64,000 bases of DNA from Pseudothauera nasutitermitis (GCF_004801295.1 NZ_SSOC01000009.1:1-64000); one strand, 5' to 3'. Shown: positions 25,674 to 34,518, numbered from the stretch's first letter. Notes: generated by a model from the sequence alone, not told the origin. Made by a program: numbers and translations.

Positions 25674-27818
25674 TTATCGGTTGTTGAGGTAGCGGGAGGT
25701 GGCGGCACGGCGGGTACGGCGCGGCACGGCCGGCGCGCGGGCCTGGGGCGGCGGTGATGCCGGGGGTTGGGGGATGACGGGTGGCACCACGGCCGGGGAG
25801 AATTCGGCCGGCAGCTCAGCCGCTTCTGCAGGCAGTACGGGTGCCGGTGCTTCGGTCGAGGCTGGCACGGCGCTCACCTGCGGGGCGGGCGGGCCGCCTT
25901 CCACCGGCAAGACGGGGGCGCCGTTGAGGATGCGCTGTTCGTCGGCTTCCCAATCCTTGGCGGATTTTTTTTCCAGTTGCAGCTCGGGGTGCTGGGTGGC
26001 GGCCCAGGCATACACCAGGGTGTCGAGCGGTTCGTTGCGGGCGGCGCCCTTGCGTTTGACGTAGCGCCCCTTGGCGGGGTCGAAGATCTCGGCGACCAGG
26101 CCGGCGAAGTAGCCGTCCGGCAACTGGTCGGAGAAGCGGAAGTGCCGGCGCGACAGATCCAGCGGAGCATCGTCCGCCCTGCCCTGCTGCTCTTCCGCGT
26201 CCGCCGCCAGGCGGCGGTACAGGGTGTGCTTGATGGCGATGGTGCCCACCGTCCAGGAGCGCAGGGCGTTGCCGGTTTGGTCGGCCTTGCCTTTGTGGTC
26301 GGTGTCTTCGATCTTGGGCTTTGAGAGCGGCACGGCGTTGGCCGCCTTGGCGCCAAAGATGGGCATGGGGCGGCGGATGAGGCCCTTGCGGGCGTAGTCC
26401 TTGACTGCCTGGGTGCGGTGGCCGCGGCCGTCGATGGCTGTGGCGCTGATGGGCAGCACGCGGCCGCAGGCGTGGCGGATACCACGGTTGATGAGATCGG
26501 TGAGTTCGGTCCAGACCTCTTCGTGCTGCGGGTCGCCGGTGAGGACGGCGTAGCCGAGGATGAATGCACGGCGGCCCCTGGCCCAGCCGACGATCTGCAC
26601 TTCGAGGCGGTCATCCTGGGTATCGACGCCGGCGGTGATCCAAACGACGCCCATGGGGGCGAAGAACAGCGGGTAGGGTTCGGCGCGGTCCTGGATGAGG
26701 TTGGCGCGTACGTTCTTGAGGCTGCGGTCTTCCCACGGCAGGGCCTTGCGGTCGTTGGTGAAGGTCTTGAGGGCGGCGGGGTCGCCCTGGGCTTCGAGAA
26801 ACATGCGGGCAAGGTCGAGCCAGCGCGGGCCCATGCCAATCTGGTAGTACAGGCAGTTGATGTGGTAGCCGCGCATGCGCCGGCCCGGGCGCATGGGTAC
26901 CCAGCGCGCGGTGCCGCCGGCCTTTTCGTCGCGCAGCATCTGGGTTTTGTGGTGCTCTTCGATGATGCTGCCGCAGTCGCGGCAGACGTACCAGGCGCGG
27001 TCAATGGTTTCGGCGGTCGCACCCTGCGGCCAGATGAGGCCATCCCATTCCAGGGGCTGGCTGTGCCCGCAGTGGGGGCAGTCGACGTGGTAGAGGCGCT
27101 GGTCGGAGCGTTCCCACATATCGGAGATGCGGCAAGCGCCCTTGACCCCTGGCGTGGCGACGTACAGACGTTTGTACCGGTCCGGGAAGGCGGAGGTGCG
27201 GCCTTCGAGCATTTTCAGCGGGTCGTCGCCGGTGCGCAGGGCATTGGCGAATTCGGTGATCTCGTCGACCAGCAGGTAGCGGACCGTGGTCTGCTTCAAA
27301 CGCACGGTGGTGCCGGCATGCTCGACGTAGAGCTGGCCGCCGGCGAAATCCTTGAATTCCTTTTGGTTGGCGGCGTTGCGGCTGTTGTTGCTGGTGAGGG
27401 ATTCGCGGACGGCGGCGGTTTCTTCGATGAGCGGATTGAGCTTCTGGTTGATCCACTTGTTCATGGAAACTTCGCCCGGCAAGGCGACCATGACCGGGCC
27501 GGGGGCCTGGTCCATGATGTAGCCGAGGGCGTTGGTTTCCACTTCTGACTTGCCGAACTGGATTGGGAACATCAGCACGATGTCCTGCGCCGGGCTGCGC
27601 ACGCTCATGCAGTCCATGGGTTCGCGCAGCGGCGGATTGTTGTTGGTGCGCCAGCGGCCGGGCTTGGGGCTGCTCTTGCTGCTGAGGCTGCGCTTGGCAT
27701 CCGCCCATTCGGACACGGTGATCGCCTTGCGCGGTTCGATGGCGCGGGCGATGACGTCGCACAGCACGTTCGCCTGCGGAATCAGTTCGTCCAGGGTGAA
27801 TTGCTCGGGTGCGCCCAT
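25674..27818 (-). CDS. Terminase large subunit (GpA family)
   Basis: A 714-residue packaging motor. The ATPase has an atypical Walker A, FPIQFGKSEV, at about 84-93, and Walker B LLVDE at 182-186. A zinc-ribbon (CPHCGH, then CRDCG) lies near 245 to 285. The RNase-H-type nuclease begins near ITAGVDTQDDRLE (about 390). The C-terminal ~90 residues are Pro/Ala-rich and low complexity. It cuts concatemers and pumps DNA into the prohead. It follows the small subunit at 3 bp. Confidence 0.96.
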   Translation of the reverse strand: MGAPEQFTLDELIPQANVLCDVIARAIEPRKAITVSEWADAKRSLSSKSSPKPGRWRTNNNPPLREPMDCMSVRSPAQDIVLMFPIQFGKSEVETNALGYIMDQAPGPVMVALPGEVSMNKWINQKLNPLIEETAAVRESLTSNNSRNAANQKEFKDFAGGQLYVEHAGTTVRLKQTTVRYLLVDEITEFANALRTGDDPLKMLEGRTSAFPDRYKRLYVATPGVKGACRISDMWERSDQRLYHVDCPHCGHSQPLEWDGLIWPQGATAETIDRAWYVCRDCGSIIEEHHKTQMLRDEKAGGTARWVPMRPGRRMRGYHINCLYYQIGMGPRWLDLARMFLEAQGDPAALKTFTNDRKALPWEDRSLKNVRANLIQDRAEPYPLFFAPMGVVWITAGVDTQDDRLEVQIVGWARGRRAFILGYAVLTGDPQHEEVWTELTDLINRGIRHACGRVLPISATAIDGRGHRTQAVKDYARKGLIRRPMPIFGAKAANAVPLSKPKIEDTDHKGKADQTGNALRSWTVGTIAIKHTLYRRLAADAEEQQGRADDAPLDLSRRHFRFSDQLPDGYFAGLVAEIFDPAKGRYVKRKGAARNEPLDTLVYAWAATQHPELQLEKKSAKDWEADEQRILNGAPVLPVEGGPPAPQVSAVPASTEAPAPVLPAEAAELPAEFSPAVVPPVIPQPPASPPPQARAPAVPRRTRRAATSRYLNNR

Positions 27819-27821
27819 GCG

Positions 27822-28394
27822 TCAGCCCTCCCCCTGGCCGAGCTTGCGCAGCTCGGCGGCGCAGTTGCCGAGGATGCTTTCGATTTCTTCGGCGAGCAGC
27901 ACGCGCACCCGGCCTTCGTCGTTTTCGCCGGCGACCACCGGCGCCAGGTTGTCGGGCAGGGCTTCGAGCCCCGCGCGGAGCATGACGAAGGCCTCGGCGA
28001 CGACGGCGGCTGCATCCCCCCGGCGCAGGTATTCCTTGGCCTCTTCGGCCAAGCGCATTTCTTCGCGCAGCGCTGCTGCACGCTCGCGGCGGGCTTTCCA
28101 GAGCTGGTAGTCGGGATTGCCTTCGGTGTCAGGCTCTTCCGGAACGTCGCCACCCGGCGCATCGTCGCCGACGGTCGCCAGCGGGGCGCCGCGCTGGGCG
28201 GCATGCCGCTCGGCCACGCCGGCGCGGGACGGGTCGCGCGTGGCTTCGATGCGGGCGATGGATTCGGCCACTCGCACGGCACGGCCGTCGTCAGTGAGTA
28301 CCAGGCGGCCCGACTTGCGCAACTCGGTGACGTAGCTGGGCCGGCAGCCGATGATTTCGGCGAAGGCTTTGAAGGTGGTTTCGGGGTGGGTCAT
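27822..28394 (-). CDS. Terminase small subunit (Nu1/DUF1441-like)
   Basis: The start is at MTHPETTFKAFAEIIG (190 aa). An N-terminal winged-helix DNA-binding region (CRPSYVTELRKSGRLVLTDDG) is followed by a coiled coil (ARRERAAALREEMRLAEEAKEYLRRGD) and an acidic/hydrophobic end, the layout of lambda Nu1-type subunits that recognise cos. It overlaps the upstream Rha-like stop by 4 bp. A cos site is expected nearby but was not identified. Confidence 0.88.
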   Translation of the reverse strand: MTHPETTFKAFAEIIGCRPSYVTELRKSGRLVLTDDGRAVRVAESIARIEATRDPSRAGVAERHAAQRGAPLATVGDDAPGGDVPEEPDTEGNPDYQLWKARRERAAALREEMRLAEEAKEYLRRGDAAAVVAEAFVMLRAGLEALPDNLAPVVAGENDEGRVRVLLAEEIESILGNCAAELRKLGQGEG

Positions 28395-29302
28395 CCGGGC
28401 GGGGATCTCCATGTGGCGAGGGCGTGGGCGAACTCACGGGCGCGAGCGGTAAGCCACTCAGGCTGCAACACGCCGGCCGGCGGCATCAGTTCGTGTTCGG
28501 GGAGCACGAAACCAGCCATCACTGCCCTGCCCGCTTCGTCCAGGTAGCGGGCGCGGCGGTGGCGCAGATCGGGGCGGCGGGTCATTGCGGCGATCACGCG
28601 GGGCAGGATGCCGGCGGGTTCGCCGCTGGCCGCCCGCCAGTGGCGGTAGGCGGCATGCAGGTCCGCGCTGCGGCAGGGCAGCGCCGGCAGCGGGACGGCG
28701 CCGGACAGCCAAGCGTCGCAGAAGGCGTGGACGCCGAGCGGGTCGAACAGCGCGGGGTTGCCGGCGGTGAGGTCCGGCGCGTCCAGTTCTTCCAGCAGGT
28801 CGATGCCGGTGCGGTGGCGGGCAACTTCGTTGGCGCGGGCGAGCGCGCGCGGCAGCGGCAGGCCGGCGCTGCGGCAGCTGCGCAGGATGCTGCGGAAGAT
28901 GCGGTCCGCGCTCACGAGCTGGTCGGCGGCGTGGGCCGGGTTGCCGGTGAGGAAGGGGCCGGGGGCGGCGTGCGCAGCCCGCACCCGGTCGCGCAGGGCG
29001 AAGAAGGCGCGCACCAGCGCCTTCTTGAACTCGACGACGATGGGCGAGTTGCGCATCAGGGTGAGCAGGAAGGTGGATTGCTGTTCGTTAAGCCAAGCGA
29101 TCTCGGTCGGCTTGCCGTGGGGGTTTAATCGGATTTCAAATCCGATTTCACCGAATGCGCCGATGTCTTCCGCGTATTTCCGTACCAGTTTGATGACCGA
29201 GGCGTGCTCGATCTTGACGCCGTCGGCAATGGCCAAGCTGGTGGTCATGGGCTCGCCGTGGTGCTCGACGACGATTTCGGGCATGTGCGGTTCAGGCAGC
29301 AT
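28391..29302 (-). CDS. Rha-type phage regulatory protein, copy B
   Basis: The start is at MLPEPHMPEIVVEHHGE (303 aa). It has a Rha N-terminal region (TTSLAIADGVKIEHASVIK, then EFKKALVRAFFALR) and the same long C-terminal region as copy A, nearly identical from about residue 115 onward. The N-terminal sequence differs clearly from copy A, suggesting different DNA or partner specificity. It overlaps the upstream gene by 11 bp and reads directly into the terminase genes. Confidence 0.85.
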   Translation of the reverse strand: MLPEPHMPEIVVEHHGEPMTTSLAIADGVKIEHASVIKLVRKYAEDIGAFGEIGFEIRLNPHGKPTEIAWLNEQQSTFLLTLMRNSPIVVEFKKALVRAFFALRDRVRAAHAAPGPFLTGNPAHAADQLVSADRIFRSILRSCRSAGLPLPRALARANEVARHRTGIDLLEELDAPDLTAGNPALFDPLGVHAFCDAWLSGAVPLPALPCRSADLHAAYRHWRAASGEPAGILPRVIAAMTRRPDLRHRRARYLDEAGRAVMAGFVLPEHELMPPAGVLQPEWLTARAREFAHALATWRSPPG

Positions 29303-29768
29303 GATCGCTCTCCCCGTCTTCCGGCATGGCAAGGATGGCGGCGTAGCGCTGTGCATCGGCTTCGGCCAACGCGTAGTGGTCAATGCGGTTCGCCGCCTGC
29401 AGGAGCAGAAGCTCGATGAAGCACCAGAAGCCCACCGCATAGCCTTTGGCAGCGGCGGCCTCTTCGACCTCTGCCATGTCTTTTACCACCCACCCGAGCA
29501 GGTTCGAGCCAGCACTTCGGGGGTTATCCTTGAGCCACTGAACGAAGTCGCATGCGTACTGGCGACCCACGTTGTTGGCATGACCGTAGTCGTCTGTTTG
29601 CGGCACCGCCCAGAACGAGCGACGCGTTTTGCGCTCGATGCGGACGTCTGCAACGAAATCAAGATCGGTGAGGGGGGCGGTACGGGGCGGGAACGAGCGA
29701 CGTTCTATAAGGGGGCGCTCTGCGGCGGTACGGGTGGGCGCGGACGCGCCTTGGGTGGTGGTGGCCAT
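29292..29768 (-). CDS. Icd/Ash-position protein under C4-type RNA control, module B
   Basis: The start is at MATTTQGASAPTRTAAERP (158 aa), immediately after the antisense-responsive hairpin; the initiation region sits inside that structure. The C-terminal ~100 residues (DDYGHANNVGRQYACDFVQWLKDNP and onward) look like a compact helical domain also seen in phage regulatory operons. By position it corresponds to P1 Icd or P4 Ash. No sequence-level identity is claimed. In-frame upstream codons continue through the leader. Confidence 0.7.
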   Translation of the reverse strand: MATTTQGASAPTRTAAERPLIERRSFPPRTAPLTDLDFVADVRIERKTRRSFWAVPQTDDYGHANNVGRQYACDFVQWLKDNPRSAGSNLLGWVVKDMAEVEEAAAAKGYAVGFWCFIELLLLQAANRIDHYALAEADAQRYAAILAMPEDGESDHAA

Positions 29769-29771
29769 GAT

Positions 29772-29860
29772 GGTGTGCTCCGTTCGGTTCGTTGCGAACC
29801 GCCTGCCCGCTCTCAAACGGGTGGGCGGCATCCGAACGGGGTTGAGAGACCGGCGGAGCA
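29772..29860 (-). promoter_or_regulatory. Antisense target and cloverleaf leader, module B
   Basis: Stems GGTGTGCTCCG/CGGAGCACC, GGTTCG/CGAACC and a CCGCC..GGCGG hairpin make a cloverleaf ahead of the start codon. The hairpin loop at 29810-29816 (CTCTCAA on the plus strand) is complementary to 29842-29848, and that segment also matches six bases of the C4-type loop near 29971. The layout is the same as module A with different loop bases. Confidence 0.65.
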
Positions 29861-29919
29861 CCGGCGAGCCTTGCGGCTCCCCCGCCCGGTGCCGCCCGTA
29901 GAAGGGCACACCTAGGCGC

Positions 29920-30011
29920 AAAAAAGCCGCAAGGCAAACGCTGTGCGGCTCATCGCCGCTCCGATTCGGGCTCTCACCCCCGGTCGCCGGTTGTTTGCCA
30001 GCGACAGCGAG
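29920..30011 (-). ncRNA. C4-type antisense RNA, module B
   Basis: A leftward RNA of about 90 nt begins downstream of a promoter with -10 TATCCT (30012-30017) and -35 TTTACA (30036-30041), 18 bp apart. It contains a TCGC..GCGA hairpin, a CGGG/CCCG hairpin with a GTGAGAG-type loop, and ends at a terminator (stem GCCGCA/TGCGGC, T run, 29920-29949). Stems and the GGCCTA, CAAC and GGCGAC blocks are shared with module A, while the loops differ. Confidence 0.7.
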
Positions 30012-30113
30012 AGGATAGGCCACGATGCGAGCGGCTGTAAAGGTGGAAGCCTCCGCATGCCATGCGAGAATGCACGTACCCCTACGTTCATTCCCTTTGA
30101 CATGGAGGCTTCC

Positions 30114-30326
30114 GTGAACAAATTCAGAGCACTGGTACTGATCAACCAAATCGACCACGCCGGCGAACTGGAGATGATGTGGATGGCCCTGCACAACGGC
30201 TACTTCCGTGGCGGTTGGGAGGATTTTCAAACGTGGTGCGCAGATCATAGTCTGGTCTCAAGCCCAGTCAGAGAGCCGGATTCCGGCGAGCAGGTGGTTG
30301 TGGTTCGTCGCCGAGCCAAGCCTTGA
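30114..30326 (+). CDS. Small phage protein of unknown function
   Basis: A 70-residue ORF (VNKFRALVLINQIDHAGELEM) starting at GTG with a GGAGG site 5 bp upstream; an in-frame ATG lies 12 bp earlier. The sequence is helical and has four Trp residues. It reads opposite to its neighbours and its 3' end overlaps the convergent 77-residue gene by 59 bp. No family recognised. Confidence 0.5.
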   Translation: MNKFRALVLINQIDHAGELEMMWMALHNGYFRGGWEDFQTWCADHSLVSSPVREPDSGEQVVVVRRRAKP

Positions 30327-30501
30327 GGCCGGAATAGGTGTAGGCCCGATGAAAGGCGCAGGCTTGTTCCAGTGGGCTTGAAAACTCGCTGGCAGCGGTG
30401 TGCAAAATGCCAAAGCACACCGCCCAGTCTTCCAGCGGCAGACCGGCGTTGCAGTCCGGCCGAGTGGTCAGGGCGTGCTGGTAGTCGTCTCGGGCCATCA
30501 T
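30268..30501 (-). CDS. Small phage protein of unknown function
   Basis: A 77-residue ORF (MMARDDYQHALTTRPDCNAG). The start overlaps the preceding stop through ATGATG. It is helical, with AVCFGILHTAASEF in the middle, and lies in the early leftward operon downstream of the origin-like repeats. No family recognised. Confidence 0.6.
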   Translation of the reverse strand: MMARDDYQHALTTRPDCNAGLPLEDWAVCFGILHTAASEFSSPLEQACAFHRAYTYSGLKAWLGDEPQPPARRNPAL

Positions 30502-30731
30502 CCCCTTACCCCCTCCGCCAAGCGTTTCGCCTTGAGCCGCTCCTCCGCCGCGCCCGAAAGCTCCGGTACCACCCCGCCACTGCCCAGGCTGCCAGCCGGG
30601 CCAATGCTGGCCCCACGCAGACCATCGATCATGCCGAGGGAGTGAAAGGCCCTGGCCAGGGCATAGAACTCCGGCAACTCCGCGCGGAGCCGGGTATTGA
30701 ATTCGCCCACGTTTTCCTGGCTGCACTGCAT
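30498..30731 (-). CDS. Small phage protein of unknown function
   Basis: A 77-residue ORF (MQCSQENVGEFNTRLRAELP). An N-terminal amphipathic helix is followed by a Gly-rich middle (GASIGPAGSLGSGG) and a basic end. It is the first gene after the iteron array on the leftward side and is coupled by overlap to the next gene. Confidence 0.6.
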   Translation of the reverse strand: MQCSQENVGEFNTRLRAELPEFYALARAFHSLGMIDGLRGASIGPAGSLGSGGVVPELSGAAEERLKAKRLAEGVRG

Positions 30732-30801
30732 GACGCCCCTCCCTTCGACCTTCTCTTCCACTTCTTCCCCCCTTTTCCAGAACAACGGGTGAACAAAGGT
30801 G

Positions 30802-31050
30802 TGTGCGGTATGTGCGGATGGGTTGTGCGGCATGAAGCACGCAGAAACCCGCGTAAATTGGCGGGTGTGCGGTATGTGCGGTATGTGCGGCATAGAGGCG
30901 CGCACATGGGGGAATGCGCATGCGCGTTGCTCGCTATTCAGTTTCCATGCAAGCAGGCGCGCGAGACTGCCGCACATACCGCACAGCCCAATAACGGCGC
31001 GGGTTTGATGCCGCACGGCATCCCGCACGGCGTGCCGCACATACCGCACA
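30802..31050. repeat. Iteron array, probable prophage replication origin
   Basis: The 16-mer TGTGCGGTATGTGCGG occurs at 30802-30817, 30866-30881 and, overlapping with a 9-bp step, at 30875-30890. Its exact reverse complement occurs at 30970-30985 and 31035-31050. Extra half sites TGTGCGG and CCGCAC lie at 30824, 31011 and 31023. The array sits between the primase-helicase stop and the next gene, with direct copies on one side and inverted copies on the other. P4-like phages have alpha-protein iterons near the helicase-primase gene, so an origin is the most likely role. Confidence 0.75.
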
Positions 31051-31062
31051 AGCCGGGCCGAA

Positions 31063-33585
31063 TCACACATGGCCGCCCCCCTTGTAGTCACGGACCGCAG
31101 CCCGGAACGCCTCGACAAGACGGCCGATCCAGACGGGTTCCTGCAGATCGGGCGGGCGCTCGGGTTCGATCACCGTGACGGTGCCGCCGCCGGGTTGATG
31201 CTCGGGAATCATGCAGACGCCATGTGGTCCGTGCGTCTTGTACTGGTCCGACCAACGCTTGCGCCCGACTTTCATGCCGTGTTTCTTTTTCAGCGTGTCG
31301 ATCAGCTTGGGCATGGGGGCTGCATGCACGCCTATCTGGCTGCACCAGTAGGCGTAGAGCTTGTAGAAATCGGTACTGAGGGCGATGGTCTTGGGCCGAA
31401 CACCCTCGATTTCGCCCTGAACCAGGGCACGCCAGAACCGGGTCGTACTGTCGAGCGAGAGATCGATCAGATCTTCTTTCGACCGGGTCATCGGCGGCTT
31501 GGTGTGCTTGTGGAAGTCGCCCAACGGGAGGTTGAGCAGGTGGTCGTGCAGGGCGGCGATGCCGCCGGCCTCAATCTCCTCTTCCACCATGCGATAGAAG
31601 TTCCCGGACTGGGGCGCCTCGGGCGTCCAGACGACGAGGTGCCGGCGGTCATCGTCTTCCAGGATCACCGGCAGGGTTTCGTTCGAGAGGAAAGTGATGT
31701 TGACGTGGTTGCGCTCGGGGTATGGATTGACGAACTTGGGATCGACATACACGGTGTCGCCGGTGATCAGATCTTTGAGTGCGTTCTTGACGTGATGCAG
31801 CTCCTTGCGCGCCACCACTTCTTCAGCCAGCACGTACAGCCGGCTGGCGAGCCAGGTGTTGCGGGGGTTGTCGACCGCGGACTGGTTGATGGTGAGGCCG
31901 TAGGTGCCGTAGATGCGCGTGATGGCCTTGAAGAACATCGTTTTGCCGGTGCCCTGCTTGCCGTGGATGACCACGGCAGATGCCATCTTGGCGCCCGGGT
32001 GCTGGATGGGGTAGGCCAGCCATTTCAGCAGCCAGTCATACACCTCTTCCGCGTTGCGCTCACCGCTGCACAGGTACCACAGCAGTTCGAGCAGCAGCTC
32101 GCATGAACCTGCTTTGGGCACCGTGGGCCAGCCGGCGTAGACGTTGCAGCTGACCATGGTGTCGCGGCCGGTGGGGTCGAAACCGACGTTGTCCAGCATG
32201 GCGAACTGTTTGTCGGCGGACTCGGTCCAGCGCGCATACACCTCCCGGCTGAGGGTGAGGTTCTGCACGTCCTTGAGCTTCACGAGCTTGTGCAATTCGC
32301 GGTCGAAGACCACGTCGCCCTCGCCGTAGATGATGACGAAGCGTTCGAGCAGTTCGGAAAGCGAGGAAACCGGCCGGATTTCGACCGGGCCGGCAGAGCC
32401 GCCTCCCCCCTCCCCCCTGGGTGGTGCCGCCGCGCGGCGTGCCGGGGCGGTGGCAAGGCCCACCCCGGCAAGCCCATCTTCGATCTGCGAGCGCACCACG
32501 GCCAAACCGGCACGGGCATGCAGGTCGTTCCAGTCGGTAAGCTTTTGGCCGTGATCCAGCCAGGCGGCCCGCCGCGCTGCTTCATCGGCGAAGCGCGGCG
32601 CCAGCACGAATCCATTGACCGCCAGTGCGGCGGTATCGGCCGCAACCACGCCGGTGTTCTGCCGCCCGTGCATCTGCCCGCAGGCCGGGCAGCTCGGCGA
32701 ATCCGCCACCACCAGGCGCGCCTGGCAGGATCGCTCGCGGCACTTGGCGAAGGCGTCATCATCGGCCAGGAAGCCGATGCGCACGCGTTTGTACTTCTTG
32801 TGGATGGCCTGGGCGACGTGGCCCAGGTTGTTGGCGTCGAAGGAAACCGCCACCGGCAGGCCAGTCGCGGCATGTGCGCTGGCGCCGGTGGCGTAGCCCT
32901 CGGCGACCAGCACCACGGTTTCCGGCACGCCGCCCAGCCAGTGGAACTTGCCGATCTTGTCCAGGCCCTGGGGCCAGTATTCCTTATCGCGGCCGAGGCG
33001 CTGGATGCGCTCGGCCGAGTGTTCGCGCGATAGGATGAACTGCAGGCCCCACACCCGGCCGGCCGTGTCGCACATCGGCACGCCCAGGGCGCCAGCCACG
33101 TCCACTTCGTGGATCTTGCCGTCGGCCGCCTCGAAGTCGATGCGCGTGCCCTCGGGCGCGAAGCGCACGCCGTGCGCGCCCACGCCCTTGCGGGTCAGGT
33201 AGTCATGCTCGCCGCCCGAGCTCAGTTCGCCCCACTTGCGTTCAGCCTTCGCCGAGGCGGCCTCGGCCTGGGCCATGCGCAGGCCTTCGGCGCGCTTGCG
33301 GTCTTCCTTCAGGCGGGCACGCAGCGCGGCTTTCTGTTCGTCGGTCAGCGTGCGCCGGCGCAGTTCGATTTTCCGGTGACCGTTGTCGTCGCCGTACCAG
33401 ATGCCATAGCTGCCGACCAGCACCTGGTCGCCGCCGTCGAGCGTGATCTCGTGCAGCGAATACCAACCGCGCTTCTCGCCCTCCCCTTCGACCTTGCACC
33501 TGGTGAGCTTGCCCACCACCAGGCTGTCGAAGATCAGGCCGACTGATTCTAGCTGGCAGACGACATCATCGTAGTTGGAGGCCAT
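31063..33585 (-). CDS. Primase-helicase (Toprim plus SF3/D5-like helicase)
   Basis: An 840-residue protein. An N-terminal binding region is followed by a Toprim-like primase part (about residues 210 to 300: VLVAEGYATGASAHAATGLPV, then RIGFLADDDAFAKC) containing a zinc-type CxxC..CPxC. A Gly/Pro linker leads to the helicase with Walker A HGKQGTGKT near residue 545 and ITFLSNETLPVILEDDDRRH, the superfamily-3 motif C region. The C-terminus has a winged-helix-like YKLYAYWCSQ segment. It initiates and unwinds phage DNA, presumably at the adjacent iterons. The upstream 200 bp (33586-33786) show no gene. Confidence 0.92.
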   Translation of the reverse strand: MASNYDDVVCQLESVGLIFDSLVVGKLTRCKVEGEGEKRGWYSLHEITLDGGDQVLVGSYGIWYGDDNGHRKIELRRRTLTDEQKAALRARLKEDRKRAEGLRMAQAEAASAKAERKWGELSSGGEHDYLTRKGVGAHGVRFAPEGTRIDFEAADGKIHEVDVAGALGVPMCDTAGRVWGLQFILSREHSAERIQRLGRDKEYWPQGLDKIGKFHWLGGVPETVVLVAEGYATGASAHAATGLPVAVSFDANNLGHVAQAIHKKYKRVRIGFLADDDAFAKCRERSCQARLVVADSPSCPACGQMHGRQNTGVVAADTAALAVNGFVLAPRFADEAARRAAWLDHGQKLTDWNDLHARAGLAVVRSQIEDGLAGVGLATAPARRAAAPPRGEGGGGSAGPVEIRPVSSLSELLERFVIIYGEGDVVFDRELHKLVKLKDVQNLTLSREVYARWTESADKQFAMLDNVGFDPTGRDTMVSCNVYAGWPTVPKAGSCELLLELLWYLCSGERNAEEVYDWLLKWLAYPIQHPGAKMASAVVIHGKQGTGKTMFFKAITRIYGTYGLTINQSAVDNPRNTWLASRLYVLAEEVVARKELHHVKNALKDLITGDTVYVDPKFVNPYPERNHVNITFLSNETLPVILEDDDRRHLVVWTPEAPQSGNFYRMVEEEIEAGGIAALHDHLLNLPLGDFHKHTKPPMTRSKEDLIDLSLDSTTRFWRALVQGEIEGVRPKTIALSTDFYKLYAYWCSQIGVHAAPMPKLIDTLKKKHGMKVGRKRWSDQYKTHGPHGVCMIPEHQPGGGTVTVIEPERPPDLQEPVWIGRLVEAFRAAVRDYKGGGHV

Positions 33586-33786
33586 TTCAGTAACTTCCGC
33601 CCCCGCTACCTACCCGAATTTCGAGCCTCTCCGTCCCCTTGTGCAGCTTGATCCCCCAGGGGCCCCCGCCCTGGCCCCGCCTTACCGCATCAGCAGGGCG
33701 CGCGGCGGGGCAACTGAAATCGACGCACGAAAAGGGCGCCTGCAACCACCAAAGGGGCACGGGGAAAACAGGAAGGCGGGGCAAGG

Positions 33787-33996
33787 TCATGCCATCCCCT
33801 GCAGGCGCTTGCGGACCTGCCAGTCGTCGCGGCAGTCGGCGTCGCAGAAGGCTGCCCCCTCGCCCACCGGCTCGTCGCAGTTGTAGCAGTGCCCGCAGGG
33901 CACGGGCGCAAGGGTTAAGCGCTTGCGTGCTGCCTCGATGGCGCGGGCGGTATCCAGTTGCTCGCGCTCGGCGGCGATGTCGGCAATATCGGCCAT
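33787..33996 (-). CDS. Small zinc-finger protein (TraR/DksA-like ribbon)
   Basis: A 69-residue protein (MADIADIAAEREQLDTARAI). An N-terminal helix is followed by CGHCYNCDEPVG and AFCDADCRDDW, a treble-clef-like cysteine set as in phage TraR/DksA or small zinc-binding proteins. It follows the CII-like gene at 3 bp in the early leftward operon. A role in transcription or replication is possible. Confidence 0.75.
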   Translation of the reverse strand: MADIADIAAEREQLDTARAIEAARKRLTLAPVPCGHCYNCDEPVGEGAAFCDADCRDDWQVRKRLQGMA

Positions 33997-33999
33997 GGG

Positions 34000-34518
34000 T
34001 TATCTCACACGGGTGATCAGGTAGGCGGCATAGGCCACCAGGTCGAACAAGGCATCGCGCGCTTCGGTGCGCTCGGCCACGCTCAGCGTTTTGCCGGCCT
34101 GCAGGCGTGCGATGGTGGCGTGCAGGCTGCGCTCCACCGCCGGAGGGAACGCGAAGAAAGCCTCCCCTACCCCGGGCGGCGCCCCGACCTGGGCGGCCCT
34201 GGGTGACCGTGGAATCGTCACGCACTCGGCCAGATCCGCAATCTCCGCAACTGCCGGGCGCGCGCCTGGGCCGAGTGCCTCGATAACCTGCAGGAAGGCG
34301 TGCACCGTGGGGGCGTGGTCATACTTGGACGGCCCGAACTGGTTGCGCAGCGTGCCTTCATTGCGCCCGATCAACTCGGCCACCTCGGCCACGCCAGACT
34401 CGATACCCGGCGTGCAGAAGCGCTGCATGCACACATAGAGCGCCCGGACCACCGGCGCGTACTCGATCTTGAGGCGCTCGCTGTGCGACAGCGCCCCATC
34501 CTCCCTAGGCTTGGTCAT
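34000..34518 (-). CDS. CII-like phage regulatory protein
   Basis: The start is at MTKPREDGALSHSERL (172 aa). The segment GVAEVAELIGRNEGTLRNQFGP with following FLQVIEALGP matches the CII/CP76 regulatory family of phages, with a helix-turn-helix near residues 45 to 65. It is in the early leftward operon between Cro-like and zinc-finger genes. Confidence 0.8.
   Translation of the reverse strand: MTKPREDGALSHSERLKIEYAPVVRALYVCMQRFCTPGIESGVAEVAELIGRNEGTLRNQFGPSKYDHAPTVHAFLQVIEALGPGARPAVAEIADLAECVTIPRSPRAAQVGAPPGVGEAFFAFPPAVERSLHATIARLQAGKTLSVAERTEARDALFDLVAYAAYLITRVR

Noticed and set aside
30802-31050. Short repeats as a possible CRISPR array
   Set aside because: Repeats overlap, occur in both orientations and lack regular unique spacers; they are iterons.
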